Program-made: the position numbers and the translations under genes
Notes under the pieces: generated by a model
The model's input: only the letters and a program-made list of their open reading frames with translations
What the model was told of the DNA's origin: nothing
Database searches by the model: none
Assembly: GCA_019414725.1 (NCBI GenBank)
Contig: DXLM01000006.1
Coordinates: 1 to 64,000, forward strand
DNA length: 64,000 bases
Source: Bacteroides sp.
Lineage (GTDB): Bacteria > Bacteroidota > Bacteroidia > Bacteroidales > Bacteroidaceae
Direction: 5' to 3'
Shown here: one piece after another, positions 9,623 through 20,056 of the stretch
Position numbering within the stretch: position 1 is the first letter of the stretch
Layout: every line of letters begins with the position of its first letter

Positions 9623-9996
9623 ACGAGAAACAAAAAGATAAAGGATTAATGAAGGCTGTAAAAGAACAGCCCCAATTCCGGCTGACCTCCAATTTTACTT
9701 TCCGCACCATGCAGAAAGTAGAGGAAGCTATACTCTTACGTGAAAAGAAACAGGAGAGAAAGATGTTACTAGCTACTATTGCTGCTTCTCTATTCTTAAT
9801 AATAAGCGGCAGCATCGGTCTGTATATTTATTTTGGAAAGCACATTAAGGAAACTATGTATCATGCATTTCTTGCTGGCAGTCATGTTTTAAAAATACAA
9901 ATTCCTCTCATTTATCTGCTATTCATCATAACTATACCCTTATTCATGGTTTTTGACCGATGGATGAGAAAACAATATTTTAAACGCCACTCTTGA
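9619..9996 (+). CDS. Small two-span membrane protein, possible anti-sigma factor
   Basis: The 125-residue protein has a basic, helical cytoplasmic N-terminus (about 1-48, with FRLTSNFTFRTMQKVEEAIL) and two membrane helices (about 49-71, and about 91-112 IPLIYLLFIITIPLFMVF). Its start overlaps the sigma stop (ATGA). A cytoplasmic segment plus membrane helices directly behind an ECF gene is the usual anti-sigma arrangement. The zinc-binding HxxxCxxC motif of classical anti-sigmas is absent, so the role is inferred from position only. A hairpin at 10028-10056 follows. Confidence 0.65.
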   Translation: MNEKQKDKGLMKAVKEQPQFRLTSNFTFRTMQKVEEAILLREKKQERKMLLATIAASLFLIISGSIGLYIYFGKHIKETMYHAFLAGSHVLKIQIPLIYLLFIITIPLFMVFDRWMRKQYFKRHS

Positions 9997-10027
9997 AAAA
10001 ACATTTTCCTCACCTATGATATAAAAA

Positions 10028-10056
10028 AGCATCGGAAACTTTACTATCCCGATGCT
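10028..10056. terminator. Bidirectional terminator
   Basis: AGCATCGG (10028-10035) pairs with CCGATGCT (10049-10056), with an A-run before and a T-rich run after. It lies between the convergent ends of the possible anti-sigma gene and the acidic protein at 10070-10519. Confidence 0.7.
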
Positions 10057-10069
10057 CCTATTATTTTAT

Positions 10070-10519
10070 CTATTTTTCAAGCAAGTCTTTTAAAAATGCA
10101 TCCAATTCTTCATCCAAACCCTTTAAAAGTTCATCATTCAGCAATAAAGTGTCTTCATCATCTATCAATAAAAGTTCGGTTACAGTTTCCCTATCCTCAT
10201 CAACCAAAACAAAAGAATAAGGCTTCATTATAGCTAACTTATCCAAAACTCCCGTATCTTTCAATGCGTTGATCTCCCCACGAAGTATACGCTCTACTAT
10301 TGTATAAAAATCATCTTCACTATAATCCACCCACTCTTCAATTATGGTACGTGACAATTCTTCGTCATCATCATTAAAAATAACTAATTCACCACTGTCC
10401 TGCTTAGGCTGCAAATGGATATCGGTGACTACCGTTCTCTCTCCATCCGCTATATATTTATCAACCGCTTCCCGAAGCGAAGACGCAATAGAAGCATGTG
10501 ACTGTGCACTGAGTTTCAT
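10070..10519 (-). CDS. Conserved-looking acidic cytoplasmic protein of unknown function
   Basis: I do not recognise a family. The 149-residue product has no signal peptide or membrane segment and is very acidic, with runs such as FNDDDEELS and LLIDDEDTLLLNDELL. The N-terminus (SHASIASSLREAVDKYIADGE) looks like a short helix. A C-terminal helix LLKGLDEELDAFLKDLLEK ends the protein. It has its own promoter (10550-10558) and is bounded by a terminator, so it is probably a single-gene unit, possibly an adaptor or binding protein. Confidence 0.75.
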   Translation of the reverse strand: MKLSAQSHASIASSLREAVDKYIADGERTVVTDIHLQPKQDSGELVIFNDDDEELSRTIIEEWVDYSEDDFYTIVERILRGEINALKDTGVLDKLAIMKPYSFVLVDEDRETVTELLLIDDEDTLLLNDELLKGLDEELDAFLKDLLEK

Positions 10520-10549
10520 ACCAAAATCAATTTTATATATTATTTATAT

Positions 10550-10558
10550 CCAAAAGTA
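10550..10558 (-). promoter_or_regulatory. -7 element for the acidic protein gene
   Basis: The minus strand reads TACTTTTGG, matching TAnnTTTG. Start of transcription is expected about 10543, 24 bases before the ATG at 10519. Confidence 0.55.
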
Positions 10559-10589
10559 CAAAAAAAATCTTTCTCTCAACACTTATTCT

Positions 10590-11582
10590 CTAAAAATTAT
10601 CATCAAAACGTTTCATTTGTATTCTCAATTGGGATAGCTTACTCTCTCTTTTCTCTAACTCCAATGAATAAAAGGCTATCAATTGTTCATCCCTGCTGCC
10701 TGATTTCACCAAATTCTTCGCTTTACCCAACCATTCCTTGGCCTGTTCTACATTATCCTTTATTTCATAATATAGTGCAATATTAAAAGCCGCTTTCATC
10801 TTTTGCTGGCCTTTTCTCTTCTCATAGGCTATCTTCCACTGACTATACGCTTCATCCCAATTGTTCTCACGAAGATATACACCGGCATCGCGCATTTCAA
10901 TATTCCCGCCATCGTAATAAAAACGAGCCACCTCATCCCAATGTGGCAACAGATGTTCTACTGGAATAGAAGCGGCATATTCCGAAGCTTCTTTTACTAT
11001 CTTCCGGTCAGAAAGAGCTGGTTCTATTTCCCAGGAAATGGTATCTTGCTTGGCAACTACAAACAAAGGTTTATCACGATTGGGAATATATACTCTAACA
11101 ATCGGAGATATAATTCCATCTACAGCATCTATAGGCATAGGAAAATCCGGATAGAACAGTACGCCGGGCTTAGTCTGAATATGAATACGATCAAAAGACA
11201 ATATCATATCCACTCCCAAGTCCTCGCTCAGTTTCCGTACTTCCTCTTTAGTCAGAATGACATTAACCCGTGGCACTTTATCCTGTGCCCGGAATACAGA
11301 ATCACAGATAATGACCTGATCGAAATAATTCACATTGGCAATATTCTCTGCCAAAGCTTCGGATGCCACTTTACCATCGCCTTCCAACTCACTGCTCAGT
11401 ATTTCATGATTATCTTTAGTTTTCAGTACAGGCATATTGTTTATCACAGCCACTTTTCTCACAGCATCCGGAAAACTGACATCGGCTGCCTGTAACTGGT
11501 CAAAAGATATGGTCTGCAAACTGCTGCAGGAAGCAAAAAGTGTCCCGGCAACTAGAATTATTAATGAGGCGGATCTTTTCAT
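10590..11582 (-). CDS. DUF6340-family lipoprotein with TPR-like C-terminus
   Basis: The 330-residue protein has a lipoprotein signal with the box LFASC (Cys about 19). An N-terminal alpha/beta part follows (AVRKVAVINNMPVL, VNVILTKEEVRKLSEDLGVDMILSFDRI). The C-terminus (about 225-300) is tetratricopeptide-like helical (NNWDEAYSQWKIAYE, KMKAAFNIALYYEIKDNVEQAKEWLGKA). It resembles the DUF6340 proteins of Bacteroidales, whose function is unknown to me. A -7 element TATTTTTGT is present at 11604-11612 on the minus strand. Confidence 0.8.
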   Translation of the reverse strand: MKRSASLIILVAGTLFASCSSLQTISFDQLQAADVSFPDAVRKVAVINNMPVLKTKDNHEILSSELEGDGKVASEALAENIANVNYFDQVIICDSVFRAQDKVPRVNVILTKEEVRKLSEDLGVDMILSFDRIHIQTKPGVLFYPDFPMPIDAVDGIISPIVRVYIPNRDKPLFVVAKQDTISWEIEPALSDRKIVKEASEYAASIPVEHLLPHWDEVARFYYDGGNIEMRDAGVYLRENNWDEAYSQWKIAYEKRKGQQKMKAAFNIALYYEIKDNVEQAKEWLGKAKNLVKSGSRDEQLIAFYSLELEKRESKLSQLRIQMKRFDDNF

Positions 11583-11603
11583 ATTATCATTTTTTCTTAG
11601 GGA

Positions 11604-11612
11604 ACAAAAATA
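11604..11612 (-). promoter_or_regulatory. -7 element for the DUF6340 gene
   Basis: TATTTTTGT on the minus strand matches TAnnTTTG. It lies 22 bases upstream of the ATG at 11582, between the secA terminator and the gene. Confidence 0.5.
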
Positions 11613-11651
11613 CGCTTATTTATGTAAGAAGTAAGTTAAAAGGAATAAAAA

Positions 11652-11685
11652 AAACGTCCGGGTAGTAAATTCTACCCGAACGTTT
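11652..11685 (-). terminator. Terminator after secA
   Basis: The arms at 11652-11665 and 11672-11685 (AAACGT..CGGGTAG against CTACCCG..ACGTTT) form a strong stem with one internal mismatch and a 6-base loop. It lies 20 bases past the secA stop and is followed on the minus strand by a T-rich run. Confidence 0.8.
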
Positions 11686-11704
11686 CTATAATAATCGTTA
11701 TTTA

Positions 11705-14700
11705 TCACGCATTTTGCCCGTGACAGTTCTTATATTTCTTACCGCTTCCGCAAGGACAAGGATCGTTACGACCCACTGTCTTTTCCGCACGAACCGGCTC
11801 ACGCTTTACCTCGCGGGTGTCATGTTCGGCAGCAGCTTGCTGGTGAGGATCACTTAAATCCTGCTTTTCCTCTCTATACTGTTGACGAGGAGCCTGCGGT
11901 TCGGGAGCAGCTTCACGAACTTGTTCCGGTTCTTGAACCGGGATTTGTCCACGCATCAATACAGAAATGGTATTGTTATTGATCTTATTTACCATGTTGT
12001 CAAACAAATTGACAGATTCCAACTTAAAGATCAGCAGCGGATCTTTCTGCTCATAGCTAGCATTCTGTACAGAATGTTTCAGTTCATCCAGTTCACGCAG
12101 GTTTTCTTTCCATGCATCATCAATAGTATGAAGCAGAATCGCCTTCTCAAATGACTTCACAATCTCCTTGCCTTCTGTTTCATAAGCCGCCTTCAAGTTG
12201 ACAGAGATATTATACAAGCGTTTGCCATCCGTAATAGGAATCATGATGTTTTCGTACATATGTCCTTGCATCTCATATACCTGTTTGATAACGGGATTGG
12301 CAATCTGGGCCATACGGTCTGTCTTGCGCTTGAAGTTGTTCATTGCCGCTTCAAAGGTTTTCTCAGCAAGATCTTCTTTTCTCATCTTGTTGTACTCCTC
12401 TTCTGTGAATGGTACTTCCATTGCCAATGTCTGCAATATTTCCATCTTCACATTATCAAAGTCGCCCAATTCTACAGCATAAGCGCAACGATCCCAAATC
12501 ATATTCACGATATCCATACCGATACGCTCACCCATCAAGGCATGACGACGTTTGGTATAAACAGCCACACGCTGTTTGTTCATCACATCATCATATTCCA
12601 GCAAGCGTTTACGAATACCAAAGTTATTTTCTTCCACTTTCTTCTGAGCACGTTCAATGGAATTTGAAATCATCTTGTGCTCAATCATCTCACCTTCTTT
12701 GAAGCCAAGTTTATCCATTACACTGGCAATACGATCTGAAGAGAACAAACGCATCAAATCATCTTCCAATGATACAAAGAACACAGATGAACCCGGATCC
12801 CCTTGACGACCGGCACGACCACGCAACTGACGGTCCACGCGGCGACTTTCATGACGTTCCGTACCGATAATAGCCAAACCGCCCGCAGCTTTCACTTCCG
12901 GACTCAGCTTAATGTCGGTACCACGACCTGCCATGTTGGTAGCAATAGTCACGATACTCTTCTGACCTGCCTGTGCCACAATATCCGCCTCTCTTTGATG
13001 CAGTTTCGCATTCAACACATTATGCTCAATCTTGCGCATTGCAAGCATTTTGCTCAACATTTCAGAGATTTCCACCGAAGTGGTACCTACCAGAACAGGA
13101 CGTCCTTCTTTTACCATTTCTTCAATCTCTTCGATGACAGCTTTATACTTCTCACGTTTTGTCTTATAAACGCGATCATTCATATCTTTACGGGCAATAG
13201 GACGATTCGTCGGAATAACAACGACATCCAATTTATAAATATCCCAAAGTTCTCCCGCTTCCGTTTCCGCTGTACCGGTCATACCCGACAATTTATGATA
13301 CATACGGAAATAGTTCTGTAAAGTGATGGTAGCAAAGGTCTGGGTAGCAGCTTCCACCTTCACGCCTTCTTTGGCCTCAATAGCCTGATGCAAACCGTCA
13401 GAATAACGACGGCCTTCCATAATACGTCCTGTCTGTTCGTCAACAATCTTAACCTGTCCGTCGATTACAACATATTCGTCATCCTTTTCGAACATGGCAT
13501 AAGCCTTCAGCAACTGGTTGATAGTGTGTACGCGTTCAGACTTGATAGCGTAATTTGTCATCAGTTCATCTTTCTTGGCCAGTTTTTCTTCTTCTGTCAA
13601 ATCTGTCTCATTTTCCAAAGCAGACAATTGGGAAGTAATATCAGGCAAAACGAATAAAGTAGGATCTGCCGCATTTCCTGTAATCAAGTCAATACCTTTG
13701 TCGGTCAAATCTACGCTGTTTTGCTTTTCATCAATTACGAAATACAATGGATCAGTGGCCTCAGGCATACGCTTGTTATTCTGTTCCATATAAATTTCCT
13801 CTGTCTTCAGCATACCTGCCTTAATACCTTGTTCACTTAGGAACTTGATTAACGGCTTATTTTTGGGCAGTGCCTTATGACTACGGAACAATGCCAAAAA
13901 TCCCTCTTCCTGATCTTTCTTGTCATCCGATGCAATCAAGCGTTTGGCATCGGCCAAATATTGGGTAGCCAACTTTTTCTGAGCTTCAAACAGACGCTCT
14001 ACCAAAGGACGGAGTTGCTCAAACAACTGATCCTCACCTTTAGGAACAGGACCAGAAATAATCAACGGAGTACGAGCATCGTCAATCAATACAGAGTCCA
14101 CCTCATCGACAATAGCATAATTATGTTTACGCTGCACCAAGTCTTTTGGACTGACAGCCATATTGTCACGCAAGTAATCGAAACCGAATTCATTATTCGT
14201 ACCGAAAGTGATATCGGCCATATAAGCTCTGCGGCGTGCATCAGAATTGGGCTGGTGTTTATCAATACAGTCCACACTCAATCCATGGAACTGATACAAT
14301 GGCCCCATCCATTCCGAGTCACGTTTTGACAAGTAATCATTAACAGTAACTACATGTACGCCATTACCGGTCAGTGCATTCAAAAACACAGGCAAAGTGG
14401 CTACCAACGTCTTACCTTCACCAGTAGCCATTTCGGCAATCTTGCCTTTATGTAACACTACACCACCGAATAACTGCACATCGTAATGCACCATGCTCCA
14501 TACCATGTCATTACCACCAGCAATCCAATGGTTCTGCCAAATCGCCTTATCGCCCTCAATACGCACAAAATCTTTTCCCTGAGCAGCCAGTTCACGGTCA
14601 AAATCGGTAGCGGTTACAACCAATTCCGGATTTTCAGAAAAACGGCGTGCAGTGTCTTTTACAATGGCAAAAGCCTGCGGAAGTACATCATCCAGTGCTT

Positions 14701-15001
14701 TTTCATATTTTTCCAGCACTTCTTTTTCCAGTTTGTCTATCTGCGCGAAGATGCCCTCACGATCTTCCAGTTCTGTAGTTTCGATAGTACCTTTCAATTC
14801 TTCTATCTTCTTTTGTTCCTCAGCAGCCGAATCAGAAATGTACTTCTTTAATTCTACTGTTTTTGCACGAAGCTCGTCATTGCTCAATTTGGCAATTTCC
14901 GGATAAACAGCCTTTATTTTATCAACCCATGGCTTGATTTCTTTCATGTCACGAGTGGCCTTATTTCCAAACAATTTGCCAATAAATTCATTAAATCCCA
15001 T
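11705..15001 (-). CDS. secA: Preprotein translocase ATPase SecA
   Basis: SecA is the motor that drives unfolded preproteins through SecYEG. Walker A is MATGEGKT (GEGKT at 194-198) and the DEAD-type Walker B is [15 protein letters not shown]. The preprotein cross-linking domain lies between the two helicase halves, and the second half carries [11 protein letters not shown] and [12 protein letters not shown]. The C-terminal zinc tail [13 protein letters not shown] is complete (C1082, C1084, C1093, H1094), so SecB or ribosome contact is possible. At 1,098 residues it is about 200 longer than E. coli SecA, as usual in Bacteroidetes; the extra length includes a charged segment near 55-100 and a Q/P/E-rich linker before the zinc tail. 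Confidence 0.98.
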   Translation of the reverse strand: MGFNEFIGKLFGNKATRDMKEIKPWVDKIKAVYPEIAKLSNDELRAKTVELKKYISDSAAEEQKKIEELKGTIETTELEDREGIFAQIDKLEKEVLEKYEKALDDVLPQAFAIVKDTARRFSENPELVVTATDFDRELAAQGKDFVRIEGDKAIWQNHWIAGGNDMVWSMVHYDVQLFGGVVLHKGKIAEMATGEGKTLVATLPVFLNALTGNGVHVVTVNDYLSKRDSEWMGPLYQFHGLSVDCIDKHQPNSDARRRAYMADITFGTNNEFGFDYLRDNMAVSPKDLVQRKHNYAIVDEVDSVLIDDARTPLIISGPVPKGEDQLFEQLRPLVERLFEAQKKLATQYLADAKRLIASDDKKDQEEGFLALFRSHKALPKNKPLIKFLSEQGIKAGMLKTEEIYMEQNNKRMPEATDPLYFVIDEKQNSVDLTDKGIDLITGNAADPTLFVLPDITSQLSALENETDLTEEEKLAKKDELMTNYAIKSERVHTINQLLKAYAMFEKDDEYVVIDGQVKIVDEQTGRIMEGRRYSDGLHQAIEAKEGVKVEAATQTFATITLQNYFRMYHKLSGMTGTAETEAGELWDIYKLDVVVIPTNRPIARKDMNDRVYKTKREKYKAVIEEIEEMVKEGRPVLVGTTSVEISEMLSKMLAMRKIEHNVLNAKLHQREADIVAQAGQKSIVTIATNMAGRGTDIKLSPEVKAAGGLAIIGTERHESRRVDRQLRGRAGRQGDPGSSVFFVSLEDDLMRLFSSDRIASVMDKLGFKEGEMIEHKMISNSIERAQKKVEENNFGIRKRLLEYDDVMNKQRVAVYTKRRHALMGERIGMDIVNMIWDRCAYAVELGDFDNVKMEILQTLAMEVPFTEEEYNKMRKEDLAEKTFEAAMNNFKRKTDRMAQIANPVIKQVYEMQGHMYENIMIPITDGKRLYNISVNLKAAYETEGKEIVKSFEKAILLHTIDDAWKENLRELDELKHSVQNASYEQKDPLLIFKLESVNLFDNMVNKINNNTISVLMRGQIPVQEPEQVREAAPEPQAPRQQYREEKQDLSDPHQQAAAEHDTREVKREPVRAEKTVGRNDPCPCGSGKKYKNCHGQNA

Positions 15002-15048
15002 TGTATTTTTTGTTTTTATTATTTTCTAATTTGATTACTTTTGAAAGT

Positions 15049-15057
15049 GCAAAGTTA
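15049..15057 (-). promoter_or_regulatory. -7 element for secA
   Basis: TAACTTTGC on the minus strand matches TAnnTTTG plus C. It lies 48 bases upstream of the secA ATG at 15001. Confidence 0.6.
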
Positions 15058-15096
15058 CAATAAAATGCTGATTTATTTGCACTTCTCTCCTTAATA

Positions 15097-16680
15097 TTAT
15101 TTTCTGATGTCTGTCATTGGTGCCAGAACGGCTGCATTAGGAGCACGAATACGCATGTAATGGGCTACGGTGGGTGCTATATTGCCTATTTTTATAGGCG
15201 CATGGATTATTTCCGGTTTCATTCCGTTCCCAATGAAAATCAATGGAGCCGACGCATATGAATAGCGTTGCACCTGCGTATCAAGCGAATGTTCACGGAA
15301 TACAGTCCAGCCTGGTAAGACTTCTATCCATAAATCTCCGGAACATATCGGGTTATAGTAATTCTTAATTTTATCAATGGTAGGAGTCCACGCTCCCAAT
15401 TGCAAACGTTGTGAAGAATACACATCTTTCACTCCGCTGAACTGTACCAAGAATTCTGCCGCACGATTTAATATCTCGGATATATTCAGTTGTTTCTGCT
15501 CTATCAGCTTATGATTCAAGTATATTTGCTGCTCAAAATGCGCCTCCACCCATTGTCCTTCACCGTAAATAGCTGCCAAATAAAGGTTCAACAGAGCAGA
15601 ACAACGTTCAATATGGAATTCTCCACCCGGTATTTTATATTGAGGAGAATCAACAGGATCAGCGTCAGCATATCCTGTAGAGGTTATAAAGAATAAAGTA
15701 TTGTTCAAACCAACCTTCCGGTCTATCAATTCCAATAATTCAGCAATACTGTTGTCCAGACGTACATAGGTATCCTGCATTTCCATCGGGAGTTCTGCAG
15801 GAGCCTTATGATCATAATTCCCGGCATAATATGCCAGTGACAAAAAGTCCGGAACAGCATCCTTTCCAATGGAAGTATTACTAAAACAAGCATTAACCAA
15901 ACGGTTTACCTCATCATTAGCATAAGGGCTTGTTTTCAATTTACGGTATTTATTTTTCCGCTCGTCATCGAAATTATGCTTGAACGTAACTTGTTTGTTC
16001 TCGCTAGTCAAATATTTATAGACAGTCACAGGCAAATAAGGCTCCCACGACATATTGCCGATACGGAAATCCAATCCTTCACGGTCATTATAAGTAGTCA
16101 CCCATGCAGGAAATGTACCATAATATGTACTGCCACTCCATTTTCCTGTTTCATCATTCAACCAGAATGCACCTTTCGAAGCATGACCGGCAGCCAACAC
16201 CGCCATTTCACGTGTAGGAGCGATAGAATAAACTTCAGCTATTCCTTGTGTGGCTATTACCAACTCATCTGTCAAAGTCGACACCTTCATTTTCTGCGGA
16301 GAAGTGGACTCTGAAGTGTAAATACCCATAAAATCAGCATCGTCCACACAATTAAGGACTCGCAGAGTACTGCGGTCCATCCAGTTATCCCCCACGATTC
16401 CGTTGGTATAAGGTGTAGTGCCAGAATAAATGGCCGCTACAGCTGATGACTTATCCACATTAATAAAGTCATATTCGGCATTCCGATAAATCCGTCCTTC
16501 TCTCCACAACCGCTTGAAACCACGTTCACCGTATAAAGCCGAAAAAGCCTCTATATAATCAGTCCGCAACTGGTCAATAGTCAATCCGACCACCAACCTG
16601 GGAACCGCAGGAATGTTCTGTGCCTGCAACCCTGTTAATGCGATAACAGTCAAAAGAGAAGTTAAGATGCGTCCTTTCAT
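15097..16680 (-). CDS. Alkaline-phosphatase-superfamily protein (PafA-like), catalytic residues lost
   Basis: The 527-residue exported protein (signal ends near LQAQ) has the overall order of PafA-type phosphatases: LVVGLTIDQLRTDY near 30-42, then NGIVGDNWMD, AGHASKGAFW, MQDTYVRLDNSIAELLELID and PLIFIGNGMKPE. Compared by eye with PafA as I remember it, the nucleophile Thr is Lys77, the catalytic Lys/Arg pair is Thr/Glu (APTREMAVL), the DxxxH metal motif is GNYDH, the DH pair is TG (FITSTGYAD) and the last His is Gln. Only the first Asp (D36) remains. Phosphatase activity is therefore unlikely. It abuts the DUF4105 gene (stop and start overlap by 4 bases), so the two probably act together in the periplasm. 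Confidence 0.85.
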   Translation of the reverse strand: MKGRILTSLLTVIALTGLQAQNIPAVPRLVVGLTIDQLRTDYIEAFSALYGERGFKRLWREGRIYRNAEYDFINVDKSSAVAAIYSGTTPYTNGIVGDNWMDRSTLRVLNCVDDADFMGIYTSESTSPQKMKVSTLTDELVIATQGIAEVYSIAPTREMAVLAAGHASKGAFWLNDETGKWSGSTYYGTFPAWVTTYNDREGLDFRIGNMSWEPYLPVTVYKYLTSENKQVTFKHNFDDERKNKYRKLKTSPYANDEVNRLVNACFSNTSIGKDAVPDFLSLAYYAGNYDHKAPAELPMEMQDTYVRLDNSIAELLELIDRKVGLNNTLFFITSTGYADADPVDSPQYKIPGGEFHIERCSALLNLYLAAIYGEGQWVEAHFEQQIYLNHKLIEQKQLNISEILNRAAEFLVQFSGVKDVYSSQRLQLGAWTPTIDKIKNYYNPICSGDLWIEVLPGWTVFREHSLDTQVQRYSYASAPLIFIGNGMKPEIIHAPIKIGNIAPTVAHYMRIRAPNAAVLAPMTDIRK

Positions 16681-17861
16681 TTATTGTTTTGTCTGTAATA
16701 TAATAAAACGTGGTTTGCAGAACATATCAACAAACACAGTGCCAAAGGTAATACCGTTACATTGAATTTTTGCTGTACAAACGGCATTATCATTATAAAA
16801 AGTGTTAAATACACTACATTTATTGTATGATAGAGGTCTTTTTTACCTTTTATAGCTCGACAAACCATGACCGGAAGGTAAAGTAAAGGGATAGGATTCA
16901 ATAAAAGGATAAGCCAATTGGACCCTACCGTAGGATGAGTAGAAAAAAGGACCAGGAAAGTAATGACACACCCCGCTAACCCTTGTACACCAAAAAGAAG
17001 CAAATCCCAAATCCAGATTATTTTCCTGGTTTTAAACTGCAACCATCCTACAAAACAAGTAATTCCTATTAAAATAAAGACACACGCCAGGGGTGACAAT
17101 GGAAAACCGTCACCAACATTCTCCGGTTCTGCATCCACCACCTTTTTTTCATGCAGAATCAAAGGACGCACGCTGTCACCTACTACTATAGTCGCTTTTT
17201 TTGCCGCTTCCAGCAAATAAAAAGGGGCGAACATCTGCTTACGCGCATCAATAGGCTTATCAGCTTCACTGCCCAAACACATATCAATGCCCAGCTCATC
17301 CCATTTGTGTCCTTTAGTATATTGATGGACAATATCCCGAAAAGAGAGCCCCTCCTTTCCTTCAGAATAAACAACCTTCCCTTCAATACACCTTTCTATT
17401 ACATCACGCGCACGGGTAGTGCAATTATCATAGAAAAAGTTATAACGGTAAACCCTATTCTCCGGCAGATAATTCTCTTCCAGCAATCTTCTGAGTTCCT
17501 GTTTTTCCGAAATAGTCAAATTCAATGTCTGCTGATAAACCGAGGAACCACGCATAGCATAACTGCCTTCAAAATAAGGATAACGGGTTACGCCCAATTC
17601 ATAATCAGTTTCTCCTTTGACAAAACGATAGATAAAATGGGGAGCATTAAAGCTGAACATACCATAATTAAACACCCAGTCCTCTCCACGTGCCTTATCC
17701 TCATAGCGCAATGCAGTATGCCCGAACAAAGCATATATTTCCGTACCGGGAGCACAAGTCATCAGACTTACCTTTATGTTATCTTCCTGACCTCTAACCG
17801 ATTGACCCAAGAAAAAGAATAACAATATCAATGCTATAATTAATTTATTCATAAATTCCAT
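16677..17861 (-). CDS. DUF4105 (Lnb N-terminal-like) periplasmic/membrane protein
   Basis: The protein has a signal peptide, then a DUF4105 domain (about 25-235) with conserved GTEIYALFGHTALRYED, FNYGMFSF and YRYNFFYDNCTTRARD. These contain the His and Cys that suggest a papain-like/NlpC-type hydrolase fold. A C-terminal half with five predicted membrane helices follows. I place the start at 17861 (MEFMNKL) or 17852. The longer frame from 17888 would begin upstream of the expected transcription start given the -7 element at 17877-17885. The stop overlaps the start of the PafA-like gene, so the pair forms one unit. Confidence 0.82.
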   Translation of the reverse strand: MEFMNKLIIALILLFFFLGQSVRGQEDNIKVSLMTCAPGTEIYALFGHTALRYEDKARGEDWVFNYGMFSFNAPHFIYRFVKGETDYELGVTRYPYFEGSYAMRGSSVYQQTLNLTISEKQELRRLLEENYLPENRVYRYNFFYDNCTTRARDVIERCIEGKVVYSEGKEGLSFRDIVHQYTKGHKWDELGIDMCLGSEADKPIDARKQMFAPFYLLEAAKKATIVVGDSVRPLILHEKKVVDAEPENVGDGFPLSPLACVFILIGITCFVGWLQFKTRKIIWIWDLLLFGVQGLAGCVITFLVLFSTHPTVGSNWLILLLNPIPLLYLPVMVCRAIKGKKDLYHTINVVYLTLFIMIMPFVQQKFNVTVLPLALCLLICSANHVLLYYRQNNK

Positions 17862-17876
17862 TCTCTGTTTACCGAT

Positions 17877-17885
17877 GCAAAAGTA
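17877..17885 (-). promoter_or_regulatory. -7 element for the DUF4105/PafA-like operon
   Basis: TACTTTTGC on the minus strand matches TAnnTTTG plus C. It decides the DUF4105 start, because transcription would begin near 17870. Confidence 0.6.
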
Positions 17886-17950
17886 CACCTAAATATTAAT
17901 TAATTCCTCACAAATACCATTTTTTATTGCTATTCCTATTTATTTTTTGC

Positions 17951-17959
17951 GTTACTTTG
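17951..17959 (+). promoter_or_regulatory. Probable -7 element for coaX and following genes
   Basis: GTTACTTTGC contains TTACTTTG, one mismatch from TAnnTTTG, with a TTG (17927-17929) about 22 bases upstream as -33. Transcription would start near 17967, 12 bases before the coaX GTG. Confidence 0.5.
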
Positions 17960-17978
17960 CAGCCGAAAAAGCAAAGTT

Positions 17979-18707
17979 GTGAATTTAATAATCGACATAG
18001 GAAACTCAGTAGCCAAATTGGCTATATTCGACAAAGGCGAGTTAGTTGAAGTATTTCGTGGCTCCAATCATTCTTTAGATTGCCTCCCGATGCTTTGCTC
18101 CCGATACCCGTTGAAACGAGGTATCATAGCTTCTGTCATAACACTAAGCAATACGATCCGGCACCAACTGGAAAGATTGCCTTTTAACATCATCGAATTA
18201 AGTCATGAAACCCCTGTTCCCGTCACTAATTTATATAAAACGCCTCAAACACTGGGCATGGACCGTTTAGCAGCTGTGGTCGCAGCAAACTGGCTGAAGC
18301 CTGGACACGATGTGCTGGTTATTGACGCAGGAACCTGTGTCACATACGATTTTATTGACGCTGACGGAGCCTATCATGGAGGCAATATTTCTCCAGGAAT
18401 GCGTATGCGTTTCAAGGCATTGAACATATTCACCGACAAACTTCCCAAAGTAAGCGCTAAAGGAGAAGTTCCGATGTATGGACAATCTACAGAAACGGCT
18501 ATCCGGGCAGGAGTCATTCGCGGAATGGAATTTGAAATGAGCGGCTATATCACCCATCTTCAAAAGAATTATCCGGAGCTTTTGGTTTTTTTAACGGGCG
18601 GAGATGAATTTTCTTTTGATACAAAATTAAAAAGTATCATCTTTGCAGATAGATTTTTAGTATTGAAAGGTTTAAACAGAATATTAAGCTATAATGATAA
18701 ATTATAA
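17979..18707 (+). CDS. coaX: Type III pantothenate kinase CoaX
   Basis: CoaX phosphorylates pantothenate, the first step of coenzyme A synthesis. At 242 residues it is normal length. The N-terminal ASKHA phosphate-binding loop is [16 protein letters not shown] (residues 3-18). The second signature [11 protein letters not shown] and the [12 protein letters not shown] block (about 116-127) with [11 protein letters not shown] complete the type III active site, and FLTGGDE is near the C-terminus. The start codon is GTG. The next gene starts 14 bases before the coaX stop, so translation is probably coupled. Confidence 0.95.
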   Translation: MNLIIDIGNSVAKLAIFDKGELVEVFRGSNHSLDCLPMLCSRYPLKRGIIASVITLSNTIRHQLERLPFNIIELSHETPVPVTNLYKTPQTLGMDRLAAVVAANWLKPGHDVLVIDAGTCVTYDFIDADGAYHGGNISPGMRMRFKALNIFTDKLPKVSAKGEVPMYGQSTETAIRAGVIRGMEFEMSGYITHLQKNYPELLVFLTGGDEFSFDTKLKSIIFADRFLVLKGLNRILSYNDKL

Positions 18708-20010
18708 AAGACTGATTAGTGCGTCAATATTACTCACAGTCACAGGGCTGGCCGTAGCCCAAACAAGCACAAATTCTCCCTATACACGCTACGGCTTTGG
18801 TCAGTTAGCTGATCAAAATTTTGGTAACAGTAAAGCAATGGGAGGAATAGCATACGGTTTGCGAAACGGCTACCAAATCAACGCATCTAATCCGGCATCT
18901 TATACAGCTATCGATTCATTGACATTCTTGTTCGATGCAGGAATGACTCTTCAAAATGCGAACTTCAAGGATGGTAATGTAAAAACCAATGCTAAAAACT
19001 CAAGTTTTGACTATTTGGCCATGCAATTCCGTCTATGGCAAAAAATGGGAATGACAGTTGGTTTTCTTCCATTTTCTACAGTAGGTTACAACATTTCCAA
19101 AACACATGATTTTGAGGATGTAGACAATAACGGAAAGTGGGCCGAATCTTATAATGGCGACGGAGGCTTTCACCAGGTTTTTGTAGGATTAGGTTATAAA
19201 GTATTTAATAATTTGTCTGTTGGTGCAAATTTTTCATATCTTTATGGAGACATTACCCATCAATCCATGACAGCTATTGGAGCGACAGATACACGTAGTA
19301 TCAAATTAGACAAATTTTCCATCAGTGATTATAAACTGGATTTTGGTTTACAGTATACTTATAAGTTAAACAAGAAAAACACAATAAATGTAGGTGCCGT
19401 TTATACACTGGGACATACCTTGCACGGAGATGCATATAAATATCATCAGACAGGTACGGAAAGTAATGGTTCCATTTATGTACAGTCACAAACTGGCGAT
19501 ACTATTCCCAACCCGTTTAAAATGCCACATACATTTGGTGCAGGTCTTACTTATGTATATGACAACCGCCTGACGATTGGGGTTGACTATACTTTACAAA
19601 AATGGAATACAGCCGATCTGACTTGGAGCAAGTTCAACAAAGAAAGTGTGGAAATGAATAACCGCACAAAAATAGCTTTTGGTGCGGAATTCGTACCAAG
19701 TTATATCAGCCACAACTATCTGAAGCGTATCCGTTACCGTATGGGAGCTTATTATTCAACTCCTTATAATAAGGTAAGCTATACTGATCCGGACACAGGA
19801 GCGACCAGTTTTCAAGACGGTGCACGCGAATATGGCGTCAGTGTAGGTTTCGGACTTCCCATGTTCCAAAGTAAATCTATGCTGAACATTTCCGGACAAT
19901 ACATTAAAGTCAGTCCTAAATTTAAAGGATTAATGGAAGAGAACTATTTGAGAATCAATATCGGGCTCACTTTCAATGAACGTTGGTTCATGAAATGGAA
20001 AGTGGATTAA
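18694..20010 (+). CDS. Outer-membrane beta-barrel protein (FadL/OMPP1-like appearance)
   Basis: The 438-residue protein has a signal peptide (cleavage about VAQ/TST). The rest is alternating hydrophobic and polar strands typical of a porin, with Asn/Gly/Tyr-rich repeats and the N-terminal [11 protein letters not shown] and [15 protein letters not shown]. The last stretch [18 protein letters not shown] looks like barrel closure. The resemblance is to the FadL/TodX transporter class, but no ligand can be inferred. Its place between coaX and an LptC-like gene is one I recall from other Bacteroidetes. Confidence 0.75.
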   Translation: MINYKRLISASILLTVTGLAVAQTSTNSPYTRYGFGQLADQNFGNSKAMGGIAYGLRNGYQINASNPASYTAIDSLTFLFDAGMTLQNANFKDGNVKTNAKNSSFDYLAMQFRLWQKMGMTVGFLPFSTVGYNISKTHDFEDVDNNGKWAESYNGDGGFHQVFVGLGYKVFNNLSVGANFSYLYGDITHQSMTAIGATDTRSIKLDKFSISDYKLDFGLQYTYKLNKKNTINVGAVYTLGHTLHGDAYKYHQTGTESNGSIYVQSQTGDTIPNPFKMPHTFGAGLTYVYDNRLTIGVDYTLQKWNTADLTWSKFNKESVEMNNRTKIAFGAEFVPSYISHNYLKRIRYRMGAYYSTPYNKVSYTDPDTGATSFQDGAREYGVSVGFGLPMFQSKSMLNISGQYIKVSPKFKGLMEENYLRINIGLTFNERWFMKWKVD

Positions 20011-20056
20011 TAAATGGAGAGAAGCAAATAAATAACAACAACTAAATTTATATACG

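Noticed and set aside
12803..13321. 172-codon open frame antisense to secA
   Set aside because: Shadow of secA; His/Phe-rich translation typical of antisense reading.
17151..17822. 223-codon open frame antisense to the DUF4105 gene
   Set aside because: Shadow of a gene with signal peptide, conserved motifs and promoter on the other strand.
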